Shown piece by piece: positions 1-8,512 of a DNA stretch of 64,000 nucleotides. The stretch spans positions 64,332 through 128,331 of the forward strand of contig JAKQIY010000047.1 in NCBI GenBank assembly GCA_029561455.1, in the 5' to 3' direction. The notes under the pieces are model-generated. The model worked only from the letters and a program-made list of their open reading frames with translations. It was not told where the DNA came from and made no database searches. The translations under genes and the position numbers were made by a program. Positions within the stretch are counted from its first letter, which is position 1. Each line of letters starts with the position of its first letter. The stretch comes from a bacterium (GTDB taxonomy: Bacteria > Zhuqueibacterota > Zhuqueibacteria > Residuimicrobiales > Krinioviventaceae).

Positions 1-1
1 T

Positions 2-538
2 AAGGATCAGAAACAGCACGTGGAAATGACCCGCGATATTGCTATTAAATTCAACCAAACCTATGGTGAAACCTTTGTCATTCCGGAAGTGGAAATACCC
101 AAAGAAATTGCTACCATACCGGGGCTGGACGGACAAAAAATGTCCAAGTCCTACGGCAACACCATCGAAATTTTTGCGGACAAGAATACGCTCAAGAAAA
201 AAGTCATGTCCATTGTTACCGATTCCACCCCGGTCGAGGAGCCGAAAAATCCCAAAACCTGCAACCTGTTCGCCATCTATTCGTTGTTCCTGGATAAAGA
301 GGGCAAGAAGGAATTAAAAGAGCGGTATTTAAAACCGGGCCTGCGCTATGGCGATGTGAAAAAAGAACTATTGGAAGTGATTTGGAATTATTTTGAACCA
401 TATCGCGACAAACGAGAGTATTATGTAAATAATAAAGATGAAGTGCATGATATTATGCAGATGGGCGCGAAAAAGACCCGCGCCGTAGGCATGGAATTTT
501 TGACAAAAGCCCGGCACAACGTCGGTTTGGATTATTAA
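2..538 (+). CDS. trpS: Tryptophanyl-tRNA synthetase, C-terminal part (cut by window start)
   Basis: This is the C-terminal 178 residues of a class I aminoacyl-tRNA synthetase that charges tRNA-Trp in the cytoplasm. The reading frame is open from base 2 and begins with DQKQHVEMTRDIA, the segment that in bacterial TrpRS precedes the ATP-binding loop. The KMSKS motif is complete (bases 137-151, inside GQKMSKSYGN) and is followed by the usual anticodon-binding helical region. The Met codon at base 20 is internal, not the start; the true start and the HIGH-type motif lie upstream of the window. The S9 peptidase gene follows after 21 bp on the same strand. Family assignment is firm; the protein simply is not complete here. 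Confidence 0.93.
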   Translation, partial: KDQKQHVEMTRDIAIKFNQTYGETFVIPEVEIPKEIATIPGLDGQKMSKSYGNTIEIFADKNTLKKKVMSIVTDSTPVEEPKNPKTCNLFAIYSLFLDKEGKKELKERYLKPGLRYGDVKKELLEVIWNYFEPYRDKREYYVNNKDEVHDIMQMGAKKTRAVGMEFLTKARHNVGLDY

Positions 539-559
539 ACCGTAACCCGGAGAAAGGTT

Positions 560-2596
560 ATGAAAAAAACAGTTATGCTATTGATGTTACTCGGCGCCTG
601 TGCGTGTGTAACCGCCGCAGAAAAACGCGCGCAAACCGTTGAAGATATGTGGGCGATGCAACGTATTAAAGATTTGCAGGTTTCACCGGACGGCAAACAA
701 ATTGTTTTTTCGGTAACCGCTTATAATATGGAAGCCAATAAAGGGCAAACCGATCTGTGGCTGGTTCCGGCAAGCGGGGGCGAGGCAATGCAGCTTACAA
801 ACGCTTCGGGTAACAATACGGCCCCGCGCTGGCTGCCTGACGGTTCGGCGCTAGTTTTCCTTTCCGATCGCGGCGAGGTACAGCAGCTCTATAAAATGTC
901 CCCTTCCGGCGGTGACGCGCAGCAACTGACGCACTTGCCGGTGGATATTGAAAGCTTTGTCCTTTCTCCCCAGGGCAACAAATTTGCCTTTACCGCCACA
1001 GTATATGCAGACGCCAAAACCTTGCAGGAAAGCGCCGAGCGAGACCGGGTACGAAAAGACAGTAAAGTACAGGCGCGTATCATCGACCACCTGTTTTACC
1101 GCTATTGGAATGAATGGCGGGAAGGCAAACGCACGCATGTGTTTGTCGCTGCCCTGGACGGCTCCGGGGTGGTCGATCTGACCCCCGGCGAGTATGACGC
1201 CCCGCCGCTGGATCTGGGCGGCGCGCAGGATTTCGTGTTTTCCCCGGACGGCAGCGAACTGGCGTTTGTCAGCAACCATGATGCGGTTCCGGCAACCTCG
1301 ACCAACAATGATATTTTTATTGTCCCGGTAACCGGCGGCGAGGCGTTATGCGTAACCAAAGAAAGCAAGGCGGTGGATAATTCACCGGCCTGGTCGCCGG
1401 ACGGCAAGTATTTTGCTTATAAAGCCATGCAGCGGCCGGGTTTTGAAAGCGATCAATACGACCTTATTCTGCTCGACCGGAAATCCGGAACGCGGAAATC
1501 GTTGACTGAAGCCTTTGACCGCTCGGTGGATGAATGGCAGTGGTCGCCGGATTCAAAGTCCATCTTGTTTAACGCCGAAGACCAGGGCAGGAAAAAGATC
1601 TATGTGCTGGAGATAATATCCGGTAATATTAAAGAACTGGTTAGCGAACACACCAATGCCGGGCTGCGTTTTGCGCCGGACGGCAAGAGTATCTATTTTA
1701 AACAGCAATCCGTTACCCAACCGGATGAGATATTTACAGCAGACCTAAAAGGCAACTTTAAGCAGGTAACCTTTATCAACCGCGTTCTGCTCGAACAACT
1801 GGCTTTAAATCCGGTCGAAGATATTTGGTACCCCAGTTTTGACAGACAAAAAGTGCATTGTATGCTGGTCAAGCCGCCGTTTTTCAACGAGTCTGAAAAG
1901 TATCCCCTGGTGCTGTTAATCCACGGTGGGCCGGAGAACATGTTTGGCGACGATTATCATTATCGCTGGAATGCGCCCATGTTTGCCGCGCCCGGCTATG
2001 TGGTGGCGATGATCAATATCCGCGGCTCGCAGGGTTATGGTCAGGACTGGTGCGACCTGGTGGCAAAGGACTGGGGCGGCGGCCCATATAAAGATTTAAT
2101 GGCCGGGGTGGATTACCTGTTGGCCACTGTACCTTATATTGACAAGAACAGAATCGCCGCCGCCGGCGCCAGCTATGGCGGCTATATGGTCAACTGGATC
2201 GCCACTCACACCGACCGTTTCAAAGTCCTGGTCAGCCATTCCGGAGTGTTCGACCTGCGCAGCAAGTACGGCGCGACCGAAGAGTTGTGGTTCCCGGAAT
2301 GGGAGTTTAACGGCGCCCCCTGGGATGACCCGGATATGTATGCCAAATGGTCGCCCTCTTTTTATGTAAATAATATGAAACAGTTCAAAACCCCAACGCT
2401 GGTCATTCATGGACAGAATGATTTTCGGGTGTCGGTAACGCAATCCATGCAGTTGTTTACCGCGCTGCAAAAAATGGACGTGCCGTCCCGTTTTATCTAC
2501 TTTCCGGATGAATATCACTTTGTTACCAAACCACAAAATGCGCGTTTGTGGTGGAATGAGGTGTTCGCCTGGATCGATAAATGGATCAACAAGTAA
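560..2596 (+). CDS. S9 family prolyl oligopeptidase-like serine peptidase, exported
   Basis: A 678-residue secreted serine peptidase of the dipeptidyl/acylaminoacyl-peptidase group, expected to trim oligopeptides in the periplasm. The N-terminus is a signal peptide (MKKTVMLLMLLGACACVTAA). Residues about 30-400 carry repeated SPDGK-type blades of a WD40/TolB-like beta-propeller. The C-terminal third is an alpha/beta hydrolase with the nucleophile in GASYGGY (Ser538), Asp621 in HGQNDFR and His653 in DEYHF, so the catalytic triad is complete. Length matches the family. An AGAAAGG ribosome-binding site lies 5' of the ATG. It follows trpS closely but there is no functional link; the exact substrate cannot be read from sequence. 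Confidence 0.92.
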   Translation: MKKTVMLLMLLGACACVTAAEKRAQTVEDMWAMQRIKDLQVSPDGKQIVFSVTAYNMEANKGQTDLWLVPASGGEAMQLTNASGNNTAPRWLPDGSALVFLSDRGEVQQLYKMSPSGGDAQQLTHLPVDIESFVLSPQGNKFAFTATVYADAKTLQESAERDRVRKDSKVQARIIDHLFYRYWNEWREGKRTHVFVAALDGSGVVDLTPGEYDAPPLDLGGAQDFVFSPDGSELAFVSNHDAVPATSTNNDIFIVPVTGGEALCVTKESKAVDNSPAWSPDGKYFAYKAMQRPGFESDQYDLILLDRKSGTRKSLTEAFDRSVDEWQWSPDSKSILFNAEDQGRKKIYVLEIISGNIKELVSEHTNAGLRFAPDGKSIYFKQQSVTQPDEIFTADLKGNFKQVTFINRVLLEQLALNPVEDIWYPSFDRQKVHCMLVKPPFFNESEKYPLVLLIHGGPENMFGDDYHYRWNAPMFAAPGYVVAMINIRGSQGYGQDWCDLVAKDWGGGPYKDLMAGVDYLLATVPYIDKNRIAAAGASYGGYMVNWIATHTDRFKVLVSHSGVFDLRSKYGATEELWFPEWEFNGAPWDDPDMYAKWSPSFYVNNMKQFKTPTLVIHGQNDFRVSVTQSMQLFTALQKMDVPSRFIYFPDEYHFVTKPQNARLWWNEVFAWIDKWINK

Positions 2597-2665
2597 TGGT
2601 TCGGCGTATAAAAGAATAGAGTTGTTGTAGAATATAATTATATTAAACAAGGCGTTGGAAATAAT

Positions 2666-3091
2666 ATGTCTGGAAAAAAGTACATCTGTTTATTTTGTAT
2701 AATAGTGTTGAGTGGATTGTTGTTTTGTTCCAATCCGGCTAAAGAAGATAGCAAGAAACAACGGGTGCGGTTATTGGTCGATGATGTGTTTGATGAGACC
2801 GGGCGTTATACATTTTACTGGGACGGCAAGGATGATAACAAAAAATACGTCGAACCCGGCAGATATATTTATGCCATGCAGACCAAAGAGTATGATTCGT
2901 GGGAGTATATAACGGTCAAAGCCGGCGGCAAGACCGGTGTGAATAACGAAGAACACTTTGAGCCCGGGTTCTGGAACAGCTTTGAACTGGAAGCCGCTTA
3001 TCCGAACCCGTTTGAATTGCAGTCCGGCGCCAATATTCCGTTTCTGGTCAGCGAAACCGCGCGGGTAAAAATAATCATCTACAAAGAGTGA
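2666..3091 (+). CDS. Small lipoprotein with YPNPF / FlgD-Ig-like halves in reversed order
   Basis: A 141-residue predicted lipoprotein: MSGKKYICLFCIIVLSGLLFC ends in a lipobox-like LLFC, so Cys21 would be acylated. After it come residues resembling the second half of the FlgD-Ig / T9SS type-A C-terminal fold (GRYTFYWDGKDDNKKYVEPG, then RYIYAM), and then, at the C-terminus, the first half of the same fold (EAAYPNPF, then IPFLVSETARVKIIIYKE). In normal domains the YPNPF half comes first, so this looks circularly permuted, or is what is left after rearrangement. The stop follows YKE directly. It lies 69 bp downstream of the S9 peptidase and upstream of the thioredoxin-fold gene. No function can be assigned; a surface lipoprotein is the safest reading. 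Confidence 0.6.
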   Translation: MSGKKYICLFCIIVLSGLLFCSNPAKEDSKKQRVRLLVDDVFDETGRYTFYWDGKDDNKKYVEPGRYIYAMQTKEYDSWEYITVKAGGKTGVNNEEHFEPGFWNSFELEAAYPNPFELQSGANIPFLVSETARVKIIIYKE

Positions 3092-3186
3092 GATGCCGGC
3101 AGTTATCAGCAAAATACCGGAATTGCCGTAATTAACAGAGATGACCCTTGTCGCGGCAGGTCGGCCAAACAGTTGAGCGATTTGAT

Positions 3187-3792
3187 ATGAAAAAGATCTT
3201 TATATTATTGCTGATTTTTGTTCTGTCGTTCCCAATCATTTATGTTGATGATAATGGCGCCATGTACCCGCAGCCAATCCTGGTCAGCAAAGATGAAGTA
3301 AAGAATGAAGTGGAGCAAATTCAAAATTTCAAGATCAAAGCGCCGGATTTTTCGTCGCATGCGGAATGGTTCAACATTCCGGTGCCGCTTTCCATTAATG
3401 CTCTGCGTGGCAATGTGGTAGTGATCAATTTTTGGCGGATTGATAAAGAAAGCATCCGTCTGCATCAAAACATAAATATTTTAGCAAAAAAATACCGTTA
3501 CCTGCCGGTTAAATTTATTGATGTGCAATCGCCGGTGTTTTATATTCACCTGAATTATTATGATGTCGACGATGCTATCCGTAAATACAAAATAACCCAT
3601 CCGCTGATATTTGACAGTTTCGAGCAGATCAGCCAGGCGTTTAATGTGCAATCCACCCCTGCTTTTGTGCTGGTGGATCAGCAGGGATATATCGCCGGGT
3701 ATATCAACGGCATCAATAATGTTTCGATAGTGGATACTTATATTGCTGCATTGCTGGAAAAACCGGGGAAAATGAGAAAATTACGATTGTAA
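3187..3792 (+). CDS. Exported thioredoxin-fold (TlpA-like) protein without the CXXC motif
   Basis: About 201 residues from the ATG at 3187, chosen because it opens a clean signal sequence (MKKIFILLLIFVLSFPII); an upstream in-frame start at 3148 would put 13 polar residues before it. The body matches the AhpC/TlpA layout: APDFSSHAEWFNIP, then a hydrophobic strand VVVINFW, and near the end STPAFVLVDQQGYIAGYI with the cis-Pro loop typical of thioredoxin folds. The position where TlpA carries WCxxC reads FWRIDKESIRLHQ, with no cysteine, so it cannot do thiol-disulfide exchange in the usual way. It may be a binding or scaffold member, like the thioredoxin part of NHLRC2-type proteins. Function unknown. 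Confidence 0.7.
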   Translation: MKKIFILLLIFVLSFPIIYVDDNGAMYPQPILVSKDEVKNEVEQIQNFKIKAPDFSSHAEWFNIPVPLSINALRGNVVVINFWRIDKESIRLHQNINILAKKYRYLPVKFIDVQSPVFYIHLNYYDVDDAIRKYKITHPLIFDSFEQISQAFNVQSTPAFVLVDQQGYIAGYINGINNVSIVDTYIAALLEKPGKMRKLRL

Positions 3793-3883
3793 TATTTACC
3801 TAGTGACGAGTAAGTCTCCTGGGAATTGCAACCGAAAAGCAAAAAGGTCTTTGCTATACCATAAATCCTGATGTTATGGCAAA

Positions 3884-4001
3884 CGTCTCGATACGTCCGG
3901 TCTCGCTACGCTCGGCCGGACTACTCGACGATCGTAGTATATTTTAATAAACCGGTCGTCGAGTAGTCCGCCCCGCCAGACGGGGCGGACATATCGAGAC
4001 G
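3884..4001. repeat. Palindromic intergenic repeat, module A
   Basis: The element has near-complementary ends: CGTCTCGATACGTCCGG on the left (3884-3900) and, on the right, a segment whose reverse complement is CGTCTCGATATGTCCGCC. Inside are a second arm pair (CCGGACTACTCGACGA against TCGTCGAGTAGTCCG) and a short hairpin CCCCGCCAGACGGGG. It sits between convergent genes (thioredoxin-fold + and metallopeptidase -). The same CTCGATACGTCC ... GGACTACTCGA words recur near 8650-8700 and at 62109-62175, so it belongs to a dispersed family. It may act as a bidirectional terminator or REP-like element; no T-run is evident. Confidence 0.7.
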
Positions 4002-4023
4002 ATATAAAGTACATTTTATTGAA

Positions 4024-6042
4024 TCACTTGACCACCTTCACTGCCTGACGCGCCGCATCCAGTAACGGCTGCGCGGAAATCGGGCTGCCGACCGCGCCGA
4101 CCATCCAGGCGTCCGGGGTGACGATACCTTGTTTACACATGCGTTCCATTTCTGCGCCCAGGTTTTTGCCCTTTAAATACTGCTCGATCTGGAACATGAT
4201 GATATGGCCGATGGTATAGTCCGGTAAATACAATCCGTAGACGATCATGTGTGAATAGATGCCGAGCAGATATGAATCCTTAACGCCAAAAATTGGTGCC
4301 ATGTACTCGTTCCACACGTTTTTCGAAATATCGATAATAGCCTGTTTCAGTTCTGCAGGAGTGGCCTGCGGATTGGCGTACATCCAGTTCCACACGCGCA
4401 TATCCACCAGACTGACGGCGGCTATTTCGCAGGTAGACCAGTAAAAGTCCAGCGCCTGCATGTCCGCCGCTAGTGGGTCCGGTTTACTTTCGCCCAGAAT
4501 GTCGAGATCGCGGGACTGGAATACAAAGGCAAACGCCTCTGTAAAGGCTGTGTTGGGCACACCGTTTAAAATATAGTGATCCATTTTATTCAGGGAAAAA
4601 ACCTGTTCTACATTATGGCCCAATTCATGAGTAGCAATATTAAAACCTTTGTAGTTCATGCCGGTAGCCGGTATCCTGGTGCGCAGGTGGGCGTTATCCT
4701 CGCGGCGTTGCGCGCCGGAAGCATGACCAGCGCCGCGTGCGGCATCGACCACAATTTTGGATTGCAGAAAGGCCGCCGTTTCCGGGGAGAAACCCAGTTT
4801 ACCGAGAATGTTGACCAGGTCGTTCTGGAAAGACGCTATAGTGGGATATTTGGCGCCTACTATTTTATCCAGATCGGCTTCATTCATGGAACTGCGTTGT
4901 TTAAAACCGCTGTACCAGATATCGAACGGTTCCAGTTTACGTCCCAGACGGGCGGAAATGAGCTTGCCCACTTCTTTGGCGACAGGGTCGGTTAGCACGG
5001 AGACGAACAGGGCTTCGACCTGTTTTTCCGGGATTTCCCGCTGCTGGTTAAAGGCGCGATCCATTTTGGTCGGCGCATCGGGATACCAGGGATCGGCCAG
5101 TTGTTCGGCATGAAAAATATTCAGCAGGGTTTGGTAGCGGACATCCGCTTCCGGCTGGGATTCTATTTCCTTGCCGTCCTGGTAAACCAGGTTGGCAACC
5201 GGGTCCCAATCCACCGCATCGCTGTTGATGACCGGCGCGGGAATATCCTGTAAAATGATATGCTGCATAACGGCGTGGATCATTTTTTGTTTTTCCAGGC
5301 CTTTTTTATCGGCGTAATGCGATTTCAATTCATCGCGCAGGCCCCAGTGGGTGATCAATTTTAATCCCTCCGGGAAGGGCCGTTCGCCTTTTTTATTGAG
5401 CAGATTGTGCATATAAATATTATAATTGGCAATGTAATCGTCCGCCTGGACATAGCGGCGGGACAACTCCTGGCTCACCCCGGCGGGGACGCGCTCGGCA
5501 AAAGAATCCGCCAGCCGCGCTCTGGCCCAGTCTTCACGGGACCACGATGAACCTAGTTGCAGCTTTTGTTCGAGTGTATAGATGGGAAAATTGAGCAATG
5601 CCACAAAAGCAATTTTGGTTTTGAAAAAGTCATCTTCAATATGGGCAAAGGGATCGTATTCGGCAAACAGGTAATCCACCGGTAGCATTGGACCAAGATC
5701 GAGCTGCATTTGTTCGGACAACTTGCGGCCGATTTCGTGGTTATGGCCGTATACAGATTCCAGATTTTGCTCAAAACGAGCCAGGGTTTCCTGCAACTGT
5801 ACAGGTTCAGTCAAATAATTGTTCATACAGAATTCGTTAAACTCTTCCGCGGTACCGTCTTCAGTACGCCATAAATTGGCAATCTGGGTTACCCCGGTGG
5901 TAATGCGTTGCTTTTGCGCAACGCCGAATTTTTCAACCAGGCTGGTTATCACAGCATCACTACTAGTTTTTTCCACAATGCCTCCAAGTAACACATTTTG
6001 TAACAGTAATAAAAAGACAGGGAAAAGGCGCTTTACTTTCAT
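4024..6042 (-). CDS. Exported HEXXH zinc metallopeptidase (gluzincin, M3-like)
   Basis: A 672-residue protein with a signal peptide (MKVKRLFPVFLLLLQNVLLGG). The zinc site is HELGH (His472, Glu473, His476), with a likely third ligand Glu502 in AFTEAFAF about 25 residues further on, the spacing of M3/M2-like gluzincins. Upstream sequence is helix-rich, as in that fold, and length fits M3 oligopeptidases (about 650-700). It should cleave peptides in the periplasm or outside the cell. A clear GGAGG site precedes the ATG. It is transcribed divergently from the AraC-type regulator across 139 bp, so that regulator is a candidate for its control. The peptidase family beyond 'HEXXH...E' is a judgement from overall feel rather than a search. 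Confidence 0.8.
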   Translation of the reverse strand: MKVKRLFPVFLLLLQNVLLGGIVEKTSSDAVITSLVEKFGVAQKQRITTGVTQIANLWRTEDGTAEEFNEFCMNNYLTEPVQLQETLARFEQNLESVYGHNHEIGRKLSEQMQLDLGPMLPVDYLFAEYDPFAHIEDDFFKTKIAFVALLNFPIYTLEQKLQLGSSWSREDWARARLADSFAERVPAGVSQELSRRYVQADDYIANYNIYMHNLLNKKGERPFPEGLKLITHWGLRDELKSHYADKKGLEKQKMIHAVMQHIILQDIPAPVINSDAVDWDPVANLVYQDGKEIESQPEADVRYQTLLNIFHAEQLADPWYPDAPTKMDRAFNQQREIPEKQVEALFVSVLTDPVAKEVGKLISARLGRKLEPFDIWYSGFKQRSSMNEADLDKIVGAKYPTIASFQNDLVNILGKLGFSPETAAFLQSKIVVDAARGAGHASGAQRREDNAHLRTRIPATGMNYKGFNIATHELGHNVEQVFSLNKMDHYILNGVPNTAFTEAFAFVFQSRDLDILGESKPDPLAADMQALDFYWSTCEIAAVSLVDMRVWNWMYANPQATPAELKQAIIDISKNVWNEYMAPIFGVKDSYLLGIYSHMIVYGLYLPDYTIGHIIMFQIEQYLKGKNLGAEMERMCKQGIVTPDAWMVGAVGSPISAQPLLDAARQAVKVVK

Positions 6043-6181
6043 ACAATCCTCCGTTTGTTTTTTATCAATATAAGCAATTTGTTGATGTTTGTCAACTTGT
6101 CATGTTTTTTAAATTGTAATTCTGAAACCAATTCAATAAATTTCGTATACAGAATAATCAATTTCCGGTTTTCAGGTAATC

Positions 6182-7351
6182 ATGAATATTATTTTTATAT
6201 TACTCATACTTGGCATAACGCAGGGATTTTTCCTGACCACCCTGCTGGTACACAAACAAGGCAACCGCAAAGGCAACCGCTTACTGGCGCTGCTGGTGTT
6301 TGTCTATTCTCTGTACCTTGCGGAGGCGGCATTTTACCTGGTTCCGGGATCGCCTCTTATTCCAATTACAACGACAATTGGCGTGGGAATGGAATTTTTG
6401 TTCGGCCCGCTGCATTATCTTTATGCTCAATTTATTATTAATCCATATTACAAACTAAGACTGAAACATGGGCTGCACTTTTTACCATTTATTGTGGTAA
6501 AAACATATTACCTGTCCGGGTATTTTACCAGCGGTGTTTCTATGCAAAAGTTTATGGAAAACCCCTCACTCTATTATAATACGCATATTATAGATTGGAT
6601 TATTGGCATCAAGATCGGCGTTGGCATTGTCTATATGCTCGTTACCATGCGGTTACTGAAACAGTATTCCCGGCGCATCCGCGAGCAGTTTTCGGCTATC
6701 GACAAGATCAGTCTGGACTGGCTGCGTAATATCACCATCCTTACCCTCGGCGTATGGCTGGTGGCGCTGGTTACTAATCTGATCCCTTTTATCAGTGGTA
6801 TTGAATTGGCAGAGAGCGACTATATCATTATCGATGTTGCCCTGACCGTGCTGATCTATTCGATGGGTTACCTGGGCCTGGTCAAGCCGGAGATTTTTTC
6901 CTATATCGAAGCCATTAAACACGACGCACCGGCGGAAGCAAAACAGGATTATACCAACAACGCCTCCATGCCTAAATACGCCAAAACCCGGCTGCAGGAT
7001 GACCGGGCCGATATCTACCTGCAAAAGTTACTCGAATATTTACATAGGGAAAAGCCCTGGAACCAGCCCAATCTCACCTTGAAAGACCTTGCGGAAAAAC
7101 TGGATATTGCCGAGTATCATTTATCGCAGATCATTAATGAAAAGCTGGGGCAAAATTTTTTCAATCTCATTAACGGTTACCGGGTGGAAGAGGTCAAGCA
7201 AAAGATCGGCGATCCGCGTTATGCGCATTTGTCGCTATTGGGCATTGCTTTTGATTCGGGATTCAATTCCAAATCCTCGTTTAACAGCATTTTTAAAAAG
7301 CACACCAGTATGACGCCCACGGAATTCCTGGCGCGGTGCAAACAGGGATGA
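6182..7351 (+). CDS. AraC-family regulator with N-terminal membrane-sensing domain
   Basis: 389 residues. Residues 1 to about 230 form roughly seven hydrophobic helices (MNIIFILLILGITQGFFLTT is the first), then a cytoplasmic linker, then a C-terminal AraC/XylS double helix-turn-helix from about residue 290 (LTLKDLAEKLDIAEYHLSQI, later SLLGIAFDSGFNSKSSFNSI and FKKHTSMTPTEF). This layout of a membrane N-terminus joined to HTH_18 is common in Bacteroidota and relatives and suggests direct signalling from membrane to DNA. It diverges from the metallopeptidase gene, which is the obvious local target, though autoregulation is equally possible. The ligand is unknown. Confidence 0.9.
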   Translation: MNIIFILLILGITQGFFLTTLLVHKQGNRKGNRLLALLVFVYSLYLAEAAFYLVPGSPLIPITTTIGVGMEFLFGPLHYLYAQFIINPYYKLRLKHGLHFLPFIVVKTYYLSGYFTSGVSMQKFMENPSLYYNTHIIDWIIGIKIGVGIVYMLVTMRLLKQYSRRIREQFSAIDKISLDWLRNITILTLGVWLVALVTNLIPFISGIELAESDYIIIDVALTVLIYSMGYLGLVKPEIFSYIEAIKHDAPAEAKQDYTNNASMPKYAKTRLQDDRADIYLQKLLEYLHREKPWNQPNLTLKDLAEKLDIAEYHLSQIINEKLGQNFFNLINGYRVEEVKQKIGDPRYAHLSLLGIAFDSGFNSKSSFNSIFKKHTSMTPTEFLARCKQG

Positions 7352-7465
7352 AATCGGGTAAAAATCAAATCATACCGGAATTCATTTCCTGGTTGACATT
7401 CGTAGAGGCATCCCTCGCGGATGCCCTTATTCTGATGCGGGCAAAGGCAGGATTTCCAACCCTGG

Positions 7466-7493
7466 AACAAGGGGCTGTTGCCCCTTGTTTTTA
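7466..7493 (+). terminator. Hairpin plus T-run, likely terminator of the AraC gene
   Basis: AACAAGGGGC (7466-7475), loop TGTT, GCCCCTTGTT (7480-7489), then further T residues. The 10-bp G+C-centred stem followed by Ts fits a Rho-independent terminator 115 bp after the AraC stop codon. The second repeat copy has a near-identical hairpin at 8044-8067 with one arm mismatch, and a related palindrome lies at 59834-59857. Confidence 0.5.
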
Positions 7494-7522
7494 ACGAGCA
7501 TGAAGAATCCTTTTGCTCATTG

Positions 7523-7637
7523 CCACGTCATTTATGACGTGGGTTACTAAAACTAGATAAAACTGACTTTGGTCAAATAATTGTTTAGGCTAAAGCCATG
7601 TTTTTGCATTATTTATTCCACGACCTGAAGGTCGTGG
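7523..7637. repeat. Poly-hairpin module C, copy 1
   Basis: Four short hairpins in series: CCACGTCATTTATGACGTGG (7523-7542), TGACTTTGGTCA (7564-7575), GGCTAAAGCC (7588-7597) and CCACGACCTGAAGGTCGTGG (7618-7637). Loops are TTTA, TTTG, a short A-rich loop and TGAA. The same series is found at 8101-8215 (direct) and, reverse-complemented, at 62210-62314, which shows it is a repeated unit and not chance. Confidence 0.85.
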
Positions 7638-7789
7638 CAATGATGTGATTAACCCGAAAACCGGTCGTCGGGTAAGGCCGTACATGGTCTTTAGAGACGA
7701 ACAGCGCCAGTTATAAAACAGTTTTTCAACAAAGACAAATTCGACCCGTATCGAGACGGCATTTTCTGATCAGTGCAAATCAAAGTATA

Positions 7790-7876
7790 GTCCACCTCGC
7801 CGCAGATACTGAATAAGCCTGGATAGGTTCGGAGTTATAGAATTTTCTTTATAACAGTCCCGTGCCCCAGGTGGAC
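7790..7876. ncRNA. Possible structured RNA inside repeat copy 1 (speculative)
   Basis: GTCCACCT at 7790-7797 is complementary to AGGTGGAC at 7869-7876 and encloses a nested stem (GTTATA near 7835 with TATAAC near 7850). Copy 2 (8368-8454) keeps the outer five pairs (AGTCC with GGACT) but has mismatches further in, and its inner stem is weakened, so there is no clear compensatory change. It could be a structured RNA on either strand or just the palindromic end of a mobile repeat. Confidence 0.2.
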
Positions 7877-8030
7877 CACACTAAAACCCTACCCAGCTGC
7901 GGTTAATCTCACTGTTTCGCCACTAGCGTGGCTTGTTATATGCGTGTTGGTATGCTATAAACATTTCACCCCTAAAGGGGTTCGCTGTTCGCGCCGGGAT
8001 TCACATCCCGGCGCAGGCAAATGAGTCAGG

Positions 8031-8460
8031 TTTCCAACCCTGGAACAAAGGGCTGTTGCCCCTTGTTTTTAACGAGCATGAAGAATCCTTTTGCTCATTG
8101 CCACGTCATTTATGACGTGGGTTACTAAAACTAGATAAAATTGACTTTGGTCAAATAATTGTTTAGGCTAAAGCCATGTTTTTGCATTATTTATTCTACG
8201 ACCTGAAGGTCGTGGCAATGATGTGATTAACCCGAAAACCGGTCGTCGGGTAAGGCCGTACATGGTCTTTAGAGACGAACAGCGCCGGTTATAAAACAGT
8301 TTTTCAATAAAGACAAATTCGACCCGTATCGAGACGGCATTTTCTGATCAGTGCAAATCAAAGTATAGTCCACCTCGCCGCAGATACTGAATAAGCCTGG
8401 ATAGGTTCGGAGTCATAGAATTTTCTTTATAGCAGTCCTGTACCCCAGCAGGACTCCACT
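8031..8460. repeat. 430-bp direct repeat, copy 2
   Basis: Second copy of the 7453-7882 unit at an offset of 578 bp, starting TTTCCAACCCTGGAACAA. The 148 bp between the copies carries its own hairpins (ACCCCTAAAGGGGT around 7970-7983 and CGCCGGGATTCACATCCCGG around 7994-8013). Differences from copy 1 include GGAACAAAGG for GGAACAAGGG and TTCTACGACC for TTCCACGACC, the latter breaking the outer pair of the last hairpin. Confidence 0.9.
8101..8215. repeat. Poly-hairpin module C, copy 2
   Basis: Same hairpin series as 7523-7637 in direct orientation. The first hairpin is intact; the central one reads TTGACTTTGGTCAA, which pairs one base longer than in copy 1; the last has one arm base changed (CTACGACC ... 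GGTCGTGG). Confidence 0.85.
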
Positions 8461-8512
8461 GAAATACTACCGGGTGTGTTTATCAGTCATCTCGATACAC
8501 AATTTTTATGTA

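Larger units (their letters stand above)
7453..7882. repeat. 430-bp direct repeat, copy 1
   Basis: Matches 8031-8460 at a constant offset of 578 bp with only scattered substitutions and no indel that I could find, roughly 95-97 percent identical by eye. It begins TTTCCAACCCTGGAACAA and ends near the GTGGACCACACT / GGACTCCACT divergence. It contains the AACAAGGGG hairpin, the three-hairpin module C (7523-7637) and a longer partly self-complementary segment (7790-7876). The absence of indels suggests a recent duplication or gene-conversion-like homogenisation. Confidence 0.9.

Noticed and set aside
7740-7876. Minus-strand peptide-like stretch in the 430-bp repeat (a decayed transposase tail was considered)
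   Set aside because: Interrupted by stops in both copies and no recognised motif; not enough to call a pseudogene.
7933-8115. Open frame of 60 codons between and inside repeat copies
   Set aside because: Runs through repeat hairpins; no ribosome-binding site.
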